Assembly (NCBI RefSeq): GCF_014696355.1 | Contig: NZ_JACJQA010000003.1 | Span: 186,001-250,000, forward strand | Source: Pseudanabaena sp. FACHB-1998 | GTDB taxonomy: Bacteria; Cyanobacteriota; Cyanobacteriia; Pseudanabaenales; Pseudanabaenaceae | Reading direction: 5' to 3' | DNA length: 64,000 nt | Made by a program: the position numbers and the translations under genes | The notes under the pieces: generated by a model | The model's database searches: none | Told to the model about the DNA's origin: nothing | What the model saw: only the letters and a program-made list of their open reading frames with translations | Part shown: piece by piece, positions 24,483 to 33,962 of the stretch | Numbering within the stretch: position 1 is the first letter of the stretch | Layout: every line of letters begins with the position of its first letter

Positions 24483-25375
24483 ACTTTTACACCCTATTTC
24501 TCAAAAATAACCACAGGTAGCAGATATAAGATATCAAATATAAATCGTCAATAGTATAGCGACGATTCCAAAGGATTAGCTGCTATCACCAAAATCCTGA
24601 CGAGATCGCCTGCTTTCTCTAGCCGTTCCGCAATCCCAATATTGAGGTTCCGCACATTTACCGTTCCGCCTTGCACGTTAATACTAATTTTTTCAGACAA
24701 GAGATGGATCATAATATTAAAACTGACGAACGATCTTATTATTGTCAGATTTTGGTTGTATTACAAGTATTTGTGTAATTGGCAAAGCTAAAATCTAATT
24801 GATGCATAAATAGCTTTGCCATCAAAAATCATTAATAACCAGCTTTAAATTTCGGCTTTATCCAAGTAATCAAATCTCAACCCCTTGTTCAAGAATATCT
24901 AAAAGCTCTTAAATGTTAGCATGTAACCAGAATCGCCTTATTACTACCATTAATGCGATCGCGCTAGATTTTGATTGTTACTGGTCTAACAAATAAACCG
25001 ATATATTCTTTTTAAAACTCTATAAGTCCATTTGCTAGGTAAATTAAATGGATAGATACATCAGCATAATAAAAAACGATATCAAGATAAGATAACTCTT
25101 CTAAACATTGCGGGAGAATTATCCTATTTTAATTTTATGCTTAAATACTGCCAATTTACTTAATCAATCAATTATTACCTAGAATCTTGGATAATATTTA
25201 TTTTGATAGAGTGACTCAAACTTATGGCGCTAAGAAATTTTCTCTAGATGATAACTGGGTGCAATTACTGTTAAGTTAGAGATCTAATCAAAAAGTTAGC
25301 TAAAAAATTTGACGAATCTTGCAATTATCTTACATACTGAAATACAATTATTAATTGTAAAATTGTTAGAAAAAA
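24483..25375. other. Degenerate accessory region
   Basis: An AT-rich 890-nt stretch. It contains the small frame at 24548-24712, a fragment at about 24875-24925 that repeats the ttgttcaagaatatctaaaa segment of 23990-24040, and a plus-strand open tail at about 25193-25278 (RILDNIYFDRVTQTYGAKKF ending WVQLLLS stop) that looks like the C-terminus of a lost gene. The cyAbrB promoter must lie in the last 100 nt. Confidence 0.5.
24548..24712 (-). pseudogene. Short frame, probable gene remnant (copy B)
   Basis: An ATG frame of 54 residues (MIHLLSEKISINVQGGTVNV to AANPLESSLYY). It has an in-frame start and regular codon use but ends abruptly. A second, frame-broken copy of its first 15 codons lies at 23920-23965. 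The late RILVIAANP string recalls the first strand of some cyanobacterial effector domains, a weak resemblance. Confidence 0.45.
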
Positions 25376-25756
25376 ATGGCAAAAATTAAACAACCAGTCC
25401 AACTCTCAGGCGACGCATTATTACAGAAAGTTAAAGAGTTAGAACATCTATCTAAAGAAGAAAAAGCTAAAGCTTGTGGTTATGCAACCATTACCAAAAA
25501 TAACCAAGCTCGTGTTAACTTGATGAAGTTTTATAATGCTTTGATGGAAGCGGATGGTGTAGAACTTGAATCGAAAGGTAGTGGCAAAGGTGGACGTAGT
25601 GCGAGTTATCGCGTCAGTGTCCAAAAGAATGGCAATTTATTAATTGGTTCGGCTTATACACAACTTATGGGTCTAAAGGCTGGGGATGAGTTAGAAATTC
25701 GTCTGGGTCGTAAACATATTCATTTACGTCAAGTTGGTGCTGATGACGAAGAATAA
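25376..25756 (+). CDS. cyAbrB2-type AbrB family transcriptional regulator
   Basis: A 126-residue DNA-binding protein of the cyanobacterial AbrB family, which controls nitrogen, carbon and hydrogenase genes. The N-terminal region (KVKELEHLSKEEKAKACGYA, then TITKNNQARVNLMKFYNAL) and the C-terminal AbrB-like domain (ASYRVSVQKNGNLLIGSAYT and LKAGDELEIRLGRKHIHLRQ) match the cyAbrB2 branch (Synechocystis Sll0822) better than cyAbrB1. A single gene with its own terminator, convergent with recF. Confidence 0.9.
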   Translation: MAKIKQPVQLSGDALLQKVKELEHLSKEEKAKACGYATITKNNQARVNLMKFYNALMEADGVELESKGSGKGGRSASYRVSVQKNGNLLIGSAYTQLMGLKAGDELEIRLGRKHIHLRQVGADDEE

Positions 25757-25772
25757 ATAGAAATAAAAAACA

Positions 25773-25806
25773 AAAAAACAAGCTTAATACTGACAGCTTG
25801 TTTTTT
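25773..25806. terminator. Terminator between cyAbrB2 and recF
   Basis: Perfect 12-bp arms (aaaaaacaagct) with a 10-nt loop and T-tracts on both strands lie between convergent genes. Confidence 0.8.
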
Positions 25807-25811
25807 GCTTT

Positions 25812-26942
25812 TTAAGATGAAATTTTACCATTTTCTACTTGAAAAATTCGGGCTGAATTAAGCCACTGAGCATCAAACGATCCCAAATGAGTAGTTGTAA
25901 TTATTGTTTGTACGCGATCGCCGATCGCATTTAAGAGATGATCTTGACGATGGAGATCGAGTTCGGCGAGTACATCATCTAATAGTAATAAAGGCGGCTC
26001 TCCAATTACGGATTCTAGCAACTCTAACTCAGCAAGTTTGAGGGCAAGCACTAGAGTTCTTTGCTGTCCTTGAGACCCATACTCTCGTGCAGGTGTAGCA
26101 TTAATTGTTAGGGATACTTCATCGCGATGGGGACCAATTAAGCTAGTACCTTGATGTTGCTCAATGATGTTTTTTTGTAAAATCGCCTCAAAAAAAGCTT
26201 GCTGAATATTTTCAACTGGATCTGTTGGCGAAAAAATAAACTTGGGAACATAGGTGATTTCTAAATATTCACTGCCACCACTAATTGCTTGATGCCACGT
26301 ACGTGCAATGGGAGTTATTCGTTCTAATAAACGCGATCGCCGCCTGATTAATCTTGTTCCAGTAGTAACTAGTTGAGCATCCCAAAGCGCCATTTGTTGG
26401 GGTTCGTATTGTACCTGTCCCTGTTTGATAGACTTAAGCAACGCATTTCTTTGGCGTAAAACTTGATTATATTGTTGTAAAAGATTGATATAAATTGGTT
26501 CTAGTTGAATGAGAACTGTGTCTAACCAATTGCGCCGACTGTCAGGACTACCGCGCACTAGGTCTAAATCTAGACTAGAAAACATGACTGCATTTAAATT
26601 CCCTAAAAAATCCAAATGTCTTGCTTGATTTACTCCATTTACATTTAAAGTCCTTTTGCCGCTAGCCCGCAACCGCATTAATAACTCAATGGGATAACTT
26701 TCTGGCGATCGCGATCGTTGATAAATTGCGTTAATCTCGGCGAGCGTTTCGCCGCTTTTGACCAGATCACGATCTTTACTAACTCGATGCGATCGCAGGG
26801 TTGCTAATAGCAAAACCGCTTCGAGCAAGTTGGATTTGCCTTGGGCATTGTTACCGACAATTACAGTTTTTGGGGCTGAGAAGGTTACTTCTTGATCGAT
26901 GTAGTTGCGAAACTGCTTGATATGGAGAGATTTAAGATACAT
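25812..26942 (-). CDS. recF: DNA replication and repair protein RecF
   Basis: A 376-residue SMC-like ATPase that loads RecA at gaps. Walker A is GNNAQGKSNLLEA near residue 30-42, followed by LRSHR; the ABC signature appears as YGSQGQQRTLVLALKLAEL and Walker B as PPLLLLDDVLAELD, then TTTHL. The start MYLKSLHIKQFRNY is typical. Length is normal. It stands alone, not next to dnaA/dnaN. Confidence 0.95.
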   Translation of the reverse strand: MYLKSLHIKQFRNYIDQEVTFSAPKTVIVGNNAQGKSNLLEAVLLLATLRSHRVSKDRDLVKSGETLAEINAIYQRSRSPESYPIELLMRLRASGKRTLNVNGVNQARHLDFLGNLNAVMFSSLDLDLVRGSPDSRRNWLDTVLIQLEPIYINLLQQYNQVLRQRNALLKSIKQGQVQYEPQQMALWDAQLVTTGTRLIRRRSRLLERITPIARTWHQAISGGSEYLEITYVPKFIFSPTDPVENIQQAFFEAILQKNIIEQHQGTSLIGPHRDEVSLTINATPAREYGSQGQQRTLVLALKLAELELLESVIGEPPLLLLDDVLAELDLHRQDHLLNAIGDRVQTIITTTHLGSFDAQWLNSARIFQVENGKISS

Positions 26943-27071
26943 TCATGCAGATGATGCTATTGGCAGAATTTCTAGGATAAAGCTTTTTTTCAAAATTGCA
27001 GCGCTAATTTCTATTAACTTTACTCTTGACCTTAATTATTAGGATTTACGCAAAGCTAACGAATTTATTGG

Positions 27072-27122
27072 GCATTGAGTAGATGTAGCGCGGGCTTCGC
27101 CCGCGCTACATCTACTCAATGC
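27072..27122. repeat. Perfect 24-bp-arm hairpin
   Basis: Arms beginning gcattgagtagatgtagc flank a TTC loop in a gap between divergent genes. The gtagatgtagcg portion resembles 23784-23820. Confidence 0.85.
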
Positions 27123-27128
27123 GTAAGT

Positions 27129-27175
27129 AACCCAAACCTGTGGCGCACGCTCTGCGTGCGCCACAGGTTTGGGTT
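27129..27175. repeat. Perfect 22-bp-arm hairpin
   Basis: Arms beginning aacccaaacctgtggcgc flank a TCT loop, seven bases after the preceding hairpin. Confidence 0.85.
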
Positions 27176-27316
27176 TTTAAACTTATCGAATAAAAGACGC
27201 GGCACAAATTGCTGCATCTTTTATTTGATGTTGTTATTAATTTTCTTAGTTGATTTTTTAGGATTTTTTATAACTGCGTTAGATTAACTTCAGTTCTGGA
27301 AAGTGGGGTATTACAG

Positions 27317-29332
27317 GTGAAAAAACTAACTAAAATTCAGGATAATTGTCAAAGCTTTGGGAAGCAAATTTGGCAGCGATCGCTATTAACGGGTGCAGCA
27401 ATCGCCATGCTAGGCACTGCCTCCTTATCAATTAGCCATAATCAAGAAGCGGCGATCGCTCAGCAAATTTCCCAAGAAATCAGTCGCACAGGCAATCAAA
27501 AAGATTCTATACAAAACCAGTCGCCACCAATCCAAGCAATGCAAGTTGCTGGCTTAAATCTCCCATTTTTTGTATGGGTAATTGGCGGCGTGGTGATTAT
27601 CTTTATTTTTCTGCCCCAGATGGGCTGGATCTTAGGATTAATCGTCATCGGTGAACGTGAAGTAGGAATCGTAGTTAAGAAGTTCTCTTTTAAAGGTGAT
27701 TTACCCCCTGGACAATTAGTCGCCCTCAATGGTGAAGCGGGTTATCAAGCAGATACCCTCGCCCCTGGGTGGTATTTTGGCTACTATCCTTGGCAATATG
27801 GAATTCGCAAGGAAGCTGTAATTGTGATTCCCCAAGGGGAAATCGGGCTGATTATTGCCAATGATGGCAAATCTATTCCCCCCGATCGCATTCTTGGCAA
27901 AACTGTACCCTGTGACAACTTCCAAAATGCTAGACAGTTTCTCCTAGCAGGTGGCGAAAAGGGAAGACAAATCGGTATTTTAACCGCAGGAACCTATCGA
28001 ATTAATACGGCTTTATTTTCGATTATTACCTCCACCAATGCCGATCAGAATGGGATGTCACCTGCGGAATTAAAGCTTTGTTCGATCGCTTCCGAGAAGG
28101 TCGGAATTGTCACAACTTTAGACGGAATTCCCATTGAAGCAGGGGCGATCGCGGGAGCCATTATTCCCGAACATGACAACTTCCAAAATGCTCAATTATT
28201 TATCGATGGGGGTGGTCGGCGGGGATTGCAGGAGCAAGTCATTCTCTCTGGTTCTTGGAATCTCAATCCTTGGTTTGCCCAAGTCGAACAGGTAAAAATG
28301 ACAGAGATTCCCATTGGCTATGTGGGTGTCGTCATTTCCTTTGTGGGCGGCGCTCAGGATGATGTCAGTGGTGCGTTATTTACCCATGGACATTTAGTTA
28401 ATGTCGGTGATAAAGGAGTATGGATTGAGCCACTTTACCCCGGTAAACATCCACTTAATACCCACATTATGAAAGTGGAACTAGTTCCCACTACGAATAT
28501 TGTATTGAACTTTAGCGATCGCATTGAAGAACATGGCTATGACTCCAAACTCCGCGCCTTAAATGTGCGTTCTATCGATGGATTTGCCTTTAATCTGGAA
28601 GTTGCTCAAATCATTCATGTTGGTTCACTCGACGCGCCAAGGGTGATTTCTCGCGTTGGCTCTATGCAAAATCTTGTCGATCATGTTTTACGCCCGACCG
28701 TGGGTAATTATTTCCGCAATTCCGCCCAAGCTTATACAGTGTTAGATTTTCTGATCGCCCGTAGCGATCGCCAAGCCGAAGCTGCCGATTTTATCCGCGC
28801 CGCCATGCAATCCTATGATGTGCAAGCGGTAGACACCTTGCTCGGTCAGATCGAACCACCCGAAACCCTGATGCAAACCCTCACCGATCGCAAAATCGCC
28901 GAAGAACAGCGCAAAACCTATGAAGTCCAGCGAATTTCTCAAACGCAACGCCAAGAACTAGTCCGCGAAACTTCCCTCGCGGATATCCAAAGAGAAATAG
29001 TCACTGCCGAGCAAGGCGTGCGAATTGCCGAACTGCAAGCGAATGCCAAGGTCAAAGAAGCCAGTGGCGAAGCGGAAGCAATTCGGGTAACGGGTGAAGC
29101 CAAAGCCGATGCCTATCGCGCTGGGGTCAATGCATTGGGCGGTAATTCCTATGTGGCTCTGCAATTGATGCAAACCATCGGTGAAAGTCAGGTACGCGTT
29201 GTGCCAGATGTCGCGGTCAATAGTGGCGATCGCGGTTCAGGTTTGCTGGATGGTGTATTGGGAATGTTGCTTTGGAATCAAAATAAGGAATCAAAAGTAG
29301 AAAAAGTAGACAACTCCCATCATTTGCCTTAA
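27317..29332 (+). CDS. SPFH/Band-7 (flotillin-like) membrane protein
   Basis: A 671-residue protein starting at GTG with a basic N-terminus and first hydrophobic stretch (SLLTGAAIAMLGTASLSI), a second helix (FFVWVIGGVVIIFIFLP), then an SPFH domain beginning VIGEREVGIVVKKF. The C-terminal part (about 540-610) is a charged coiled coil typical of flotillins (EQRKTYEVQRISQTQRQELV and EASGEAEAIRVTGEAKADAY). Flotillin-type proteins scaffold membrane microdomains. The order of a long linker with repeated FQNAR/FQNAQ segments before the classical SPFH core is notable. A single gene with a terminator after it. Confidence 0.85.
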   Translation: MKKLTKIQDNCQSFGKQIWQRSLLTGAAIAMLGTASLSISHNQEAAIAQQISQEISRTGNQKDSIQNQSPPIQAMQVAGLNLPFFVWVIGGVVIIFIFLPQMGWILGLIVIGEREVGIVVKKFSFKGDLPPGQLVALNGEAGYQADTLAPGWYFGYYPWQYGIRKEAVIVIPQGEIGLIIANDGKSIPPDRILGKTVPCDNFQNARQFLLAGGEKGRQIGILTAGTYRINTALFSIITSTNADQNGMSPAELKLCSIASEKVGIVTTLDGIPIEAGAIAGAIIPEHDNFQNAQLFIDGGGRRGLQEQVILSGSWNLNPWFAQVEQVKMTEIPIGYVGVVISFVGGAQDDVSGALFTHGHLVNVGDKGVWIEPLYPGKHPLNTHIMKVELVPTTNIVLNFSDRIEEHGYDSKLRALNVRSIDGFAFNLEVAQIIHVGSLDAPRVISRVGSMQNLVDHVLRPTVGNYFRNSAQAYTVLDFLIARSDRQAEAADFIRAAMQSYDVQAVDTLLGQIEPPETLMQTLTDRKIAEEQRKTYEVQRISQTQRQELVRETSLADIQREIVTAEQGVRIAELQANAKVKEASGEAEAIRVTGEAKADAYRAGVNALGGNSYVALQLMQTIGESQVRVVPDVAVNSGDRGSGLLDGVLGMLLWNQNKESKVEKVDNSHHLP

Positions 29333-29334
29333 CC

Positions 29335-29377
29335 AAAAAATAGTGGTGAGAGACGATGTCTCTCACCACTATTTTTT
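29335..29377. terminator. Terminator after SPFH gene
   Basis: Perfect 19-bp arms (aaaaaatagtggtgagaga) with a 5-nt loop and a T-tract directly after the stop codon. Confidence 0.85.
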
Positions 29378-29417
29378 TTCAAAGAAGATGGCGACGCTTT
29401 GTGTCGCCATCCTCTTC

Positions 29418-29606
29418 TTAAGTAATACATTGGGCGATCGCCTTAAAATTTGTTGCGGGGGCGATCGCGGGGATATCTATTTCTGAAAAGTAAGCCGAAT
29501 ATAAACTACAAGCCGACCACTTTCCCTGAACTGGCACGGTTAATAAACTGCAATAACCACCATTTCTACCTATTGGCGTATAACTTTTGCAAAATCGGCA
29601 ATTCAT
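29418..29606 (-). CDS. Small cysteine-rich conserved protein
   Basis: From the ATG at 29606 the frame gives 62 residues: MNCRFCKSYTPIGRNGGYCS, then LLTVPVQGKWSACSLYSAYF. The CxxC, a third cysteine in GGYC and a fourth in SAC look like a metal-binding set. The same pattern is common in small cyanobacterial proteins. A GTG two codons upstream is an alternative start. An imperfect hairpin (29383-29418) overlaps its end. Function unknown. Confidence 0.65.
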   Translation of the reverse strand: MNCRFCKSYTPIGRNGGYCSLLTVPVQGKWSACSLYSAYFSEIDIPAIAPATNFKAIAQCIT

Positions 29607-29612
29607 ATTCAC

Positions 29613-30010
29613 ATCTAATAACCAGATTATTCGCCAGATTAAGCGTATATCTTCATATTTATTGACCTCTACTTCAGTGATAAGTTGCTGAATTTATTGT
29701 GATCACGATCGCAGCAAATTTTACAGAGAGAAGGGCAGCCCTTTGCCCTGTCCTTCTCTGGTAGAGTTTTGATACAAGAGACAGTAGTTATATAGCAATG
29801 TAAGTTTTGTTTAGGACATAAAACCCAAAAAGCGAGTTGCGGCGCGAAGCGCCGCAACTCGCTTTTTGGGTTTTGGTTTGTACTGGCTAACTCTTGCTTT
29901 GCTATACTTAGTAGCCTAACCAACACAAAGACCCAAACCAATCAATAAAAGCATTGCTAAAAGCTATAATTACCAAATTGACAAAATATTTTGAATAGTC
30001 TAGGTAGTCA
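29613..30010. other. Intergenic region with two hairpins
   Basis: No gene supported. Contains an imperfect hairpin at about 29724-29762 (agagaaggg...cccttctct type) and the perfect hairpin at 29821-29873. The NAD kinase promoter should lie in the last 100 nt. Confidence 0.5.
29821..29873. repeat. Perfect 25-bp-arm hairpin
   Basis: Arms beginning aaacccaaaaagcgagttgc flank a GAA loop, between divergent genes. The inner arm is nearly identical to the hairpin at 6440-6476. Confidence 0.9.
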
Positions 30011-30934
30011 TTGAGCGTGCCAAAAGTCGGTATTGTCTATAACGACGCAAAACCTGTCGCTGAGCGTGTGGCGTTGGATATGAAATTGTGGCTCGAAAAG
30101 CGCAATATCCAGACTGTCATGGCGACAGGACAAGGAGGCATTTTGGGGTATGGAAAACCCGATGCTCCCGTTTGTCACACCCAGATCGAAAGCTTAGTAC
30201 CTTTGGGTTTCGATCAAGATTTAATGTTTGTAGTTGCTTTGGGGGGAGACGGTACGGTGTTATCCGCCTGCCGTCAAATCGCTCCTCTAGTTTTACCTTT
30301 GTTAAATGTCAACACAGGGCATATGGGTTTTTTGACCGAAACCTATCTCACGGATTGGGAAGAAGCTCTTAGCCAAATCCTTGAAGGTCAATATGTGGTC
30401 GAGCAGCGATCGATGATGACCGTGCGGGTCTACGACAACCAAGGATTATTGTGGGAAGCCCTATCGCTTAATGAGATGGTGTTGCACCGCGAACCCTTGA
30501 CTAGTATGTGTCATTTTGAAGTGCGAATTGGTCATCATTTGCCTGTGGATATTGCGGCGGATGGCGTGATTATTTCTACTCCCACAGGCTCCACAGCCTA
30601 TGCACTCTCCGCAGGGGGGCCTGTCATTGAGCCGGGAATTCCTGTGTTTCAGCTTATTCCCATTTGCGCCCATTCGATGGCTTCACGGGCTTTAGTATTT
30701 GCTAATACTGAGACTGTGACTGTAACTCCCGCTAATCGTCATCGCTTGGTGCTGGTAGTAGATGGTAATGCTGGCTGTTATGTCTATCCAGATTATCGAG
30801 TGGAGGTAGAGCGATCGCCATATCCTGCAAGATTCATTCGTTTACAAAAAGGTGAATTCTTTAAGGTCTTGCGTGAAAAACTGGGCTGGGGTCTGCCACA
30901 TATTTCCAAACCAACTTCTGAAGAATTAAAGTAA
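30011..30934 (+). CDS. nadK: NAD kinase
   Basis: A 307-residue kinase that makes NADP from NAD and ATP. The GGDGT motif is at about 78-82 ([15 protein letters not shown]), followed by [10 protein letters not shown], the NE/D motif LNEMVLHR, and the glycine-rich [17 protein letters not shown]. Frame starts at TTG (30011), with GTG at 30017 as an equally good start. Cyanobacteria usually carry two NAD kinases; this looks like the longer-insert type ([14 protein letters not shown] loop). Confidence 0.93.
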   Translation: MSVPKVGIVYNDAKPVAERVALDMKLWLEKRNIQTVMATGQGGILGYGKPDAPVCHTQIESLVPLGFDQDLMFVVALGGDGTVLSACRQIAPLVLPLLNVNTGHMGFLTETYLTDWEEALSQILEGQYVVEQRSMMTVRVYDNQGLLWEALSLNEMVLHREPLTSMCHFEVRIGHHLPVDIAADGVIISTPTGSTAYALSAGGPVIEPGIPVFQLIPICAHSMASRALVFANTETVTVTPANRHRLVLVVDGNAGCYVYPDYRVEVERSPYPARFIRLQKGEFFKVLREKLGWGLPHISKPTSEELK

Positions 30935-30986
30935 TTTGCACGCAAAGCTTGCAAATTAAGACGGCTATACAAATTCGCAATAAGTA

Positions 30987-31022
30987 TATTTGAGAGCCGC
31001 ACTAAAGTGCGGCTCTCAAATA
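30987..31022. terminator. Hairpin between nadK and pentapeptide gene
   Basis: Perfect 16-bp arms (tatttgagagccgcac) with a TAAA loop about 50 nt after nadK. Confidence 0.6.
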
Positions 31023-31060
31023 AAATAAACTCAACGCATATTGGCATATTTAGGGGCGCT

Positions 31061-31819
31061 ATGAGTCAAGGGCTGAACTTTGCAAACCAAGATTTACGCG
31101 ATCGCTCTTTTCAAGGCAAAAACCTGATTGGTGCTGACTTTAGTGGTGCAGACCTACGGGGGTGTAATTTTTGTCGCTCTCAATTGAAATCTGCTAATTT
31201 TGCCAATGTTTTAACAGGTCGAAGTCCACGTCAAACGATCTTGGCGGGGATGACATCCTTTGTGATGGCATTTTTGTTTGCGGGGACAGCGATGATTGCT
31301 TCTATTTTGCTCATCACATTTAGCTTGGCTTTTATCTTTGGCTCCCAGATTATTAATCTCGACACTGTCTACTGGGTAGCGATTATTGTAATTGTGGTGT
31401 TTGCGGTGGGTTTTGCAACTACGTTTACGGGTAGCTTTGAGATCGTGGGGGTGAGAGGTATTTTTGCGGCAATTCCGATTTCTCTAATTACGGCATTTGC
31501 TTCAGGTTTTTTCGGCTCTACTTTTGCCAAACTTTTAGTTTCTGGGGCTTTTAAGGCGATCGCTAATTCTTTAAAGGCTAATAGTTGGACGGCTCTACTA
31601 ACTTTTTTAGCGATCGAGCCATTACAAATTTTTGGCAGTCTTTATTTATTTCGCCTAACTATTAATATGGCAAGGGCTAATATAGGCACTAAATTTCAAT
31701 ATGCAGATTTAACTAAAGCCTCCTTTCATCAGGCAACTTTAGTAAGTTGCGATTTTTCCAACGCAGTGATGAATGATGTGAATTGGGAACAAGCACAGAT
31801 CATAAAATGCAAGTTATAA
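31061..31819 (+). CDS. Membrane protein with split pentapeptide repeats
   Basis: The ATG at 31061 gives 252 residues. Pentapeptide repeats flank a membrane domain: N-terminal LNFANQDLRDRSFQGKNLIG to SANFANV (about 3-50), then four or more hydrophobic helices (TSFVMAFLFAGTAMIASILL; VYWVAIIVIVVFAVGFATTF; IFAAIPISLITAFASGFFGS; AIEPLQIFGSLYLFRL), then FQYADLTKASFHQATLVSCD and NAVMNDVNWEQAQI. Such pentapeptide-TM-pentapeptide proteins are frequent in cyanobacteria and of unknown role. An in-frame ATG at 31007 lies in a hairpin and was not used. Confidence 0.8.
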   Translation: MSQGLNFANQDLRDRSFQGKNLIGADFSGADLRGCNFCRSQLKSANFANVLTGRSPRQTILAGMTSFVMAFLFAGTAMIASILLITFSLAFIFGSQIINLDTVYWVAIIVIVVFAVGFATTFTGSFEIVGVRGIFAAIPISLITAFASGFFGSTFAKLLVSGAFKAIANSLKANSWTALLTFLAIEPLQIFGSLYLFRLTINMARANIGTKFQYADLTKASFHQATLVSCDFSNAVMNDVNWEQAQIIKCKL

Positions 31820-31855
31820 AAAAGGCTTCGCTTGGCGAAGCTTTTTTTATAACTT
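31811..31855. terminator. Hairpin over pentapeptide stop
   Basis: 21-bp arms with one mismatch (aagttataaaaaa then ggcttcgc) include the stop codon and end in a T-tract. Confidence 0.75.
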
Positions 31856-31860
31856 GCCAC

Positions 31861-31899
31861 ATAAAAAAGAAGGGACGCAAAGCGTCTCTTCTTTTTTAT
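31861..31899. terminator. Hairpin over pdhA stop
   Basis: 18-bp arms (ataaaaaagaagggacgc, with a mismatch) and an AAA loop overlap the pdhA stop codon. Together with the preceding hairpin it separates the convergent genes. Confidence 0.75.
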
Positions 31900-32924
31900 T
31901 CGTCTTCAGCAAACTGATAGCGGAATAGATCTTTAGGATCTGGCTCAGGAGATGCTTCGGCAAAGCGAACACATTCTTCAACCACATCGCGAATTTTCTT
32001 GTCGATCGCCTTTAATTGGCTTTCCTCTACCACACCATGTTCAATCAGGGTGCTAGCAAAAATTTTAATCGGATCACGACCAAACCACTTGTCTTTGTCT
32101 TCCTTGCTGCGTAGCTCATCGGGGTCAGCGAGAGAGTGACCTCTAAAGCGATAGGTCATACATTCTAAAACCGTAGGACCTTCACCCGCACGGGCGCGAC
32201 GAACTGCCTCTTGAGTACGTTCACGTACTGCCAAAACATCCATCCCATCGACTTCATACCCCGGCATTCCAAAAGCTTCAGCTTTCTTGTGAATCCGTAC
32301 ATCCGAGGTGGCGCGATGGTGCTTCATCCCGATCGCCCAATCATTATTTTCAATGACAAAAATAATCGGCAATTTCCACAAAGCCGCCATGTTTAAGGTT
32401 TCGTAAAATTGACCATTGTTGCTTGCGCCATCGCCAAAGAAACAAGCCGTCACTTGGTCAGCATTGGGATCTTTCATTACTTCACGGCGATACTTCGACT
32501 GAAAAGCCGCTCCCGCCGCCACAGGAATCCCCTCTGCGACGAAGGCATAGCCGCCTAAAAAGTTATTCTTTGCGGAGAAAATATGCATAGAGCCGCCCCG
32601 ACCCTTACTACATCCTGTCTCTTTGCCAAATAGCTCAGCCATGACTTCATTTGCCGTAACGCCAGCGCTCAAAGCATGGACGTGATCGCGGTAGGTGCTG
32701 CATACATAGTCATCGGGACGCATCGCTTTAATCACGCCAGAGGCTACAGCTTCTTGACCGTTGTACAAATGCACAAACCCAAACATTCTTCCGCGATAAT
32801 ACATTTCCGCGCACTTGTCCTCAAAAGTACGCCCCAACACCATGTCTTCATAGACAACTAAGGCTTCGTCTGGGGTGATATTCAGTGCAGAGGTCGCAAC
32901 ATTCGCAACAGTGTCTTGAGGCAT
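31896..32924 (-). CDS. pdhA: Pyruvate dehydrogenase E1 component, alpha subunit
   Basis: A 342-residue thiamine-diphosphate enzyme subunit that decarboxylates pyruvate for acetyl-CoA. Motifs: [53 protein letters not shown]-type SKGRGGSMH, the ThDP motif [20 protein letters not shown], and the phosphorylation-loop-like [16 protein letters not shown]. Length is standard. Single gene, as usual in cyanobacteria where pdhB is elsewhere. Confidence 0.96.
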   Translation of the reverse strand: MPQDTVANVATSALNITPDEALVVYEDMVLGRTFEDKCAEMYYRGRMFGFVHLYNGQEAVASGVIKAMRPDDYVCSTYRDHVHALSAGVTANEVMAELFGKETGCSKGRGGSMHIFSAKNNFLGGYAFVAEGIPVAAGAAFQSKYRREVMKDPNADQVTACFFGDGASNNGQFYETLNMAALWKLPIIFVIENNDWAIGMKHHRATSDVRIHKKAEAFGMPGYEVDGMDVLAVRERTQEAVRRARAGEGPTVLECMTYRFRGHSLADPDELRSKEDKDKWFGRDPIKIFASTLIEHGVVEESQLKAIDKKIRDVVEECVRFAEASPEPDPKDLFRYQFAEDE

Positions 32925-33012
32925 CGATTCAATACTTTGCTAATCGTTAAATTTTTCTTTTGTTAGTCTAGCAGTCAATGCCCCTTGAGGTACAGACTTA
33001 TAGCGATCGCGA

Positions 33013-33594
33013 TTACTCAAAAATCTGAGCTAGGGGGCAAGCGAATTCTGGCAACAATGGTGAAGTGAGAGTATCACTTTCAAATAAAGTCATCGCTAAT
33101 TTGAGAACGCCATTTTCACGCCGATAGATTTTAATTTGCTTAGCTCGCCAATCCGCTATCCAATATTCCAATACTCCCTGAGATGAATAGAGCTTTAACT
33201 TCACTTCGCGATCGCGCCTTTCATTTTCTGTTCCTGAAGAAAGTACTTCGATCGCAATATCAGGCGCACCGAGTAGATGTCCAGCAGTATCAATCAAAGC
33301 TTCATATTTTTCTTTACTGATCCACAGCACATCAGGGATCACATCATCCTTATTGCCAAAGATTACACCTGCCCCCATAGACACATATCCTAATCCTGTT
33401 TTTGTTGACCAATCTTTTAGCTCAAAACAAAAGTTAATACAGGTAGCTTGATGTTTCCAATGAGGCGCTCTCGTCACGAAAAGTTCTCCATTAATAATTT
33501 CATAACGGTTACCATTGTCTGGTAATAGCTCTAGGTCGGCGCTTGTCCAAAGAAGCTGACCTTCAGTTTCGGGTGTAATAATCGCTGGAGTCAT
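33013..33594 (-). CDS. Uma2 family (DUF820) putative endonuclease
   Basis: A 193-residue PD-(D/E)XK-fold protein of the very large cyanobacterial Uma2 group. Motifs: DLELLPDNGNRYEIINGELF with the conserved Glu, the DVIPDVLWISKEKYEAL segment with the PDV motif, GAPDIAIEVLSSGTENERRD, then YSSQGVLEYWIADWRAKQIK. Such genes multiply across cyanobacterial genomes and their function is unclear. ATG start. Confidence 0.9.
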   Translation of the reverse strand: MTPAIITPETEGQLLWTSADLELLPDNGNRYEIINGELFVTRAPHWKHQATCINFCFELKDWSTKTGLGYVSMGAGVIFGNKDDVIPDVLWISKEKYEALIDTAGHLLGAPDIAIEVLSSGTENERRDREVKLKLYSSQGVLEYWIADWRAKQIKIYRRENGVLKLAMTLFESDTLTSPLLPEFACPLAQIFE

Positions 33595-33962
33595 GATGTT
33601 TTCCTAAGCAGAGCGATAAGGTGATTATAGCAATCATCCTCTTTTGTCAGAATTTGGATTGAGATAGATTTCGTAGGGGCAGAGCATTCCCGCACAGACT
33701 TATAAATTCTCAGATTCCCTTGATTTGGGAATGCTCTGCCCAATACCTAGCAACGCAGGGACAATTTATCGGTGAAAGCGAAGAGGGTTGAGCATTTGCA
33801 AATTGCAACTGTGGTGATGAGTTGAAAGATTGTGGCGCAAATGCTCAACCCCTACAGGGATATGCCTCGTATTGAGAAAAATTCGATCGCCTAATGGCGA
33901 ATGGGATATCAAAAGAAAAAGAGCAAATGGTTAAATTCATAAAGAGAAAAAATACACAGTCC
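33595..33962. other. Intergenic region with nested inverted repeats
   Basis: No gene. ggcagagcattccc (about 33680) and gggaatgctctgcc (about 33726) form one large stem-loop. gttgagcatttgc (about 33787) and gcaaatgctcaac (about 33837) form another, with gtaggggcagag/acccctac ends in opposite orientation. These look like a compound noncoding element or a miniature inverted-repeat element. Confidence 0.5.

Larger units (their letters stand above)
26943..27316. other. Intergenic region with two large hairpins
   Basis: No gene recognised. The hairpins at 27072-27122 and 27129-27175 occupy its centre, and a further imperfect repeat (aaaagacgcggcacaaattg/tgcatcttt) follows. The remainder is AT-rich and should contain the SPFH-gene promoter. 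Confidence 0.5.

Noticed and set aside
27075-27287. 70-codon frame between recF and the SPFH gene
   Set aside because: It is made from two perfect hairpins and has no protein-like composition.
29669-29941. 90-codon minus-strand frame upstream of nadK
   Set aside because: It runs through two intergenic hairpins; composition and lack of a ribosome site argue against a gene.
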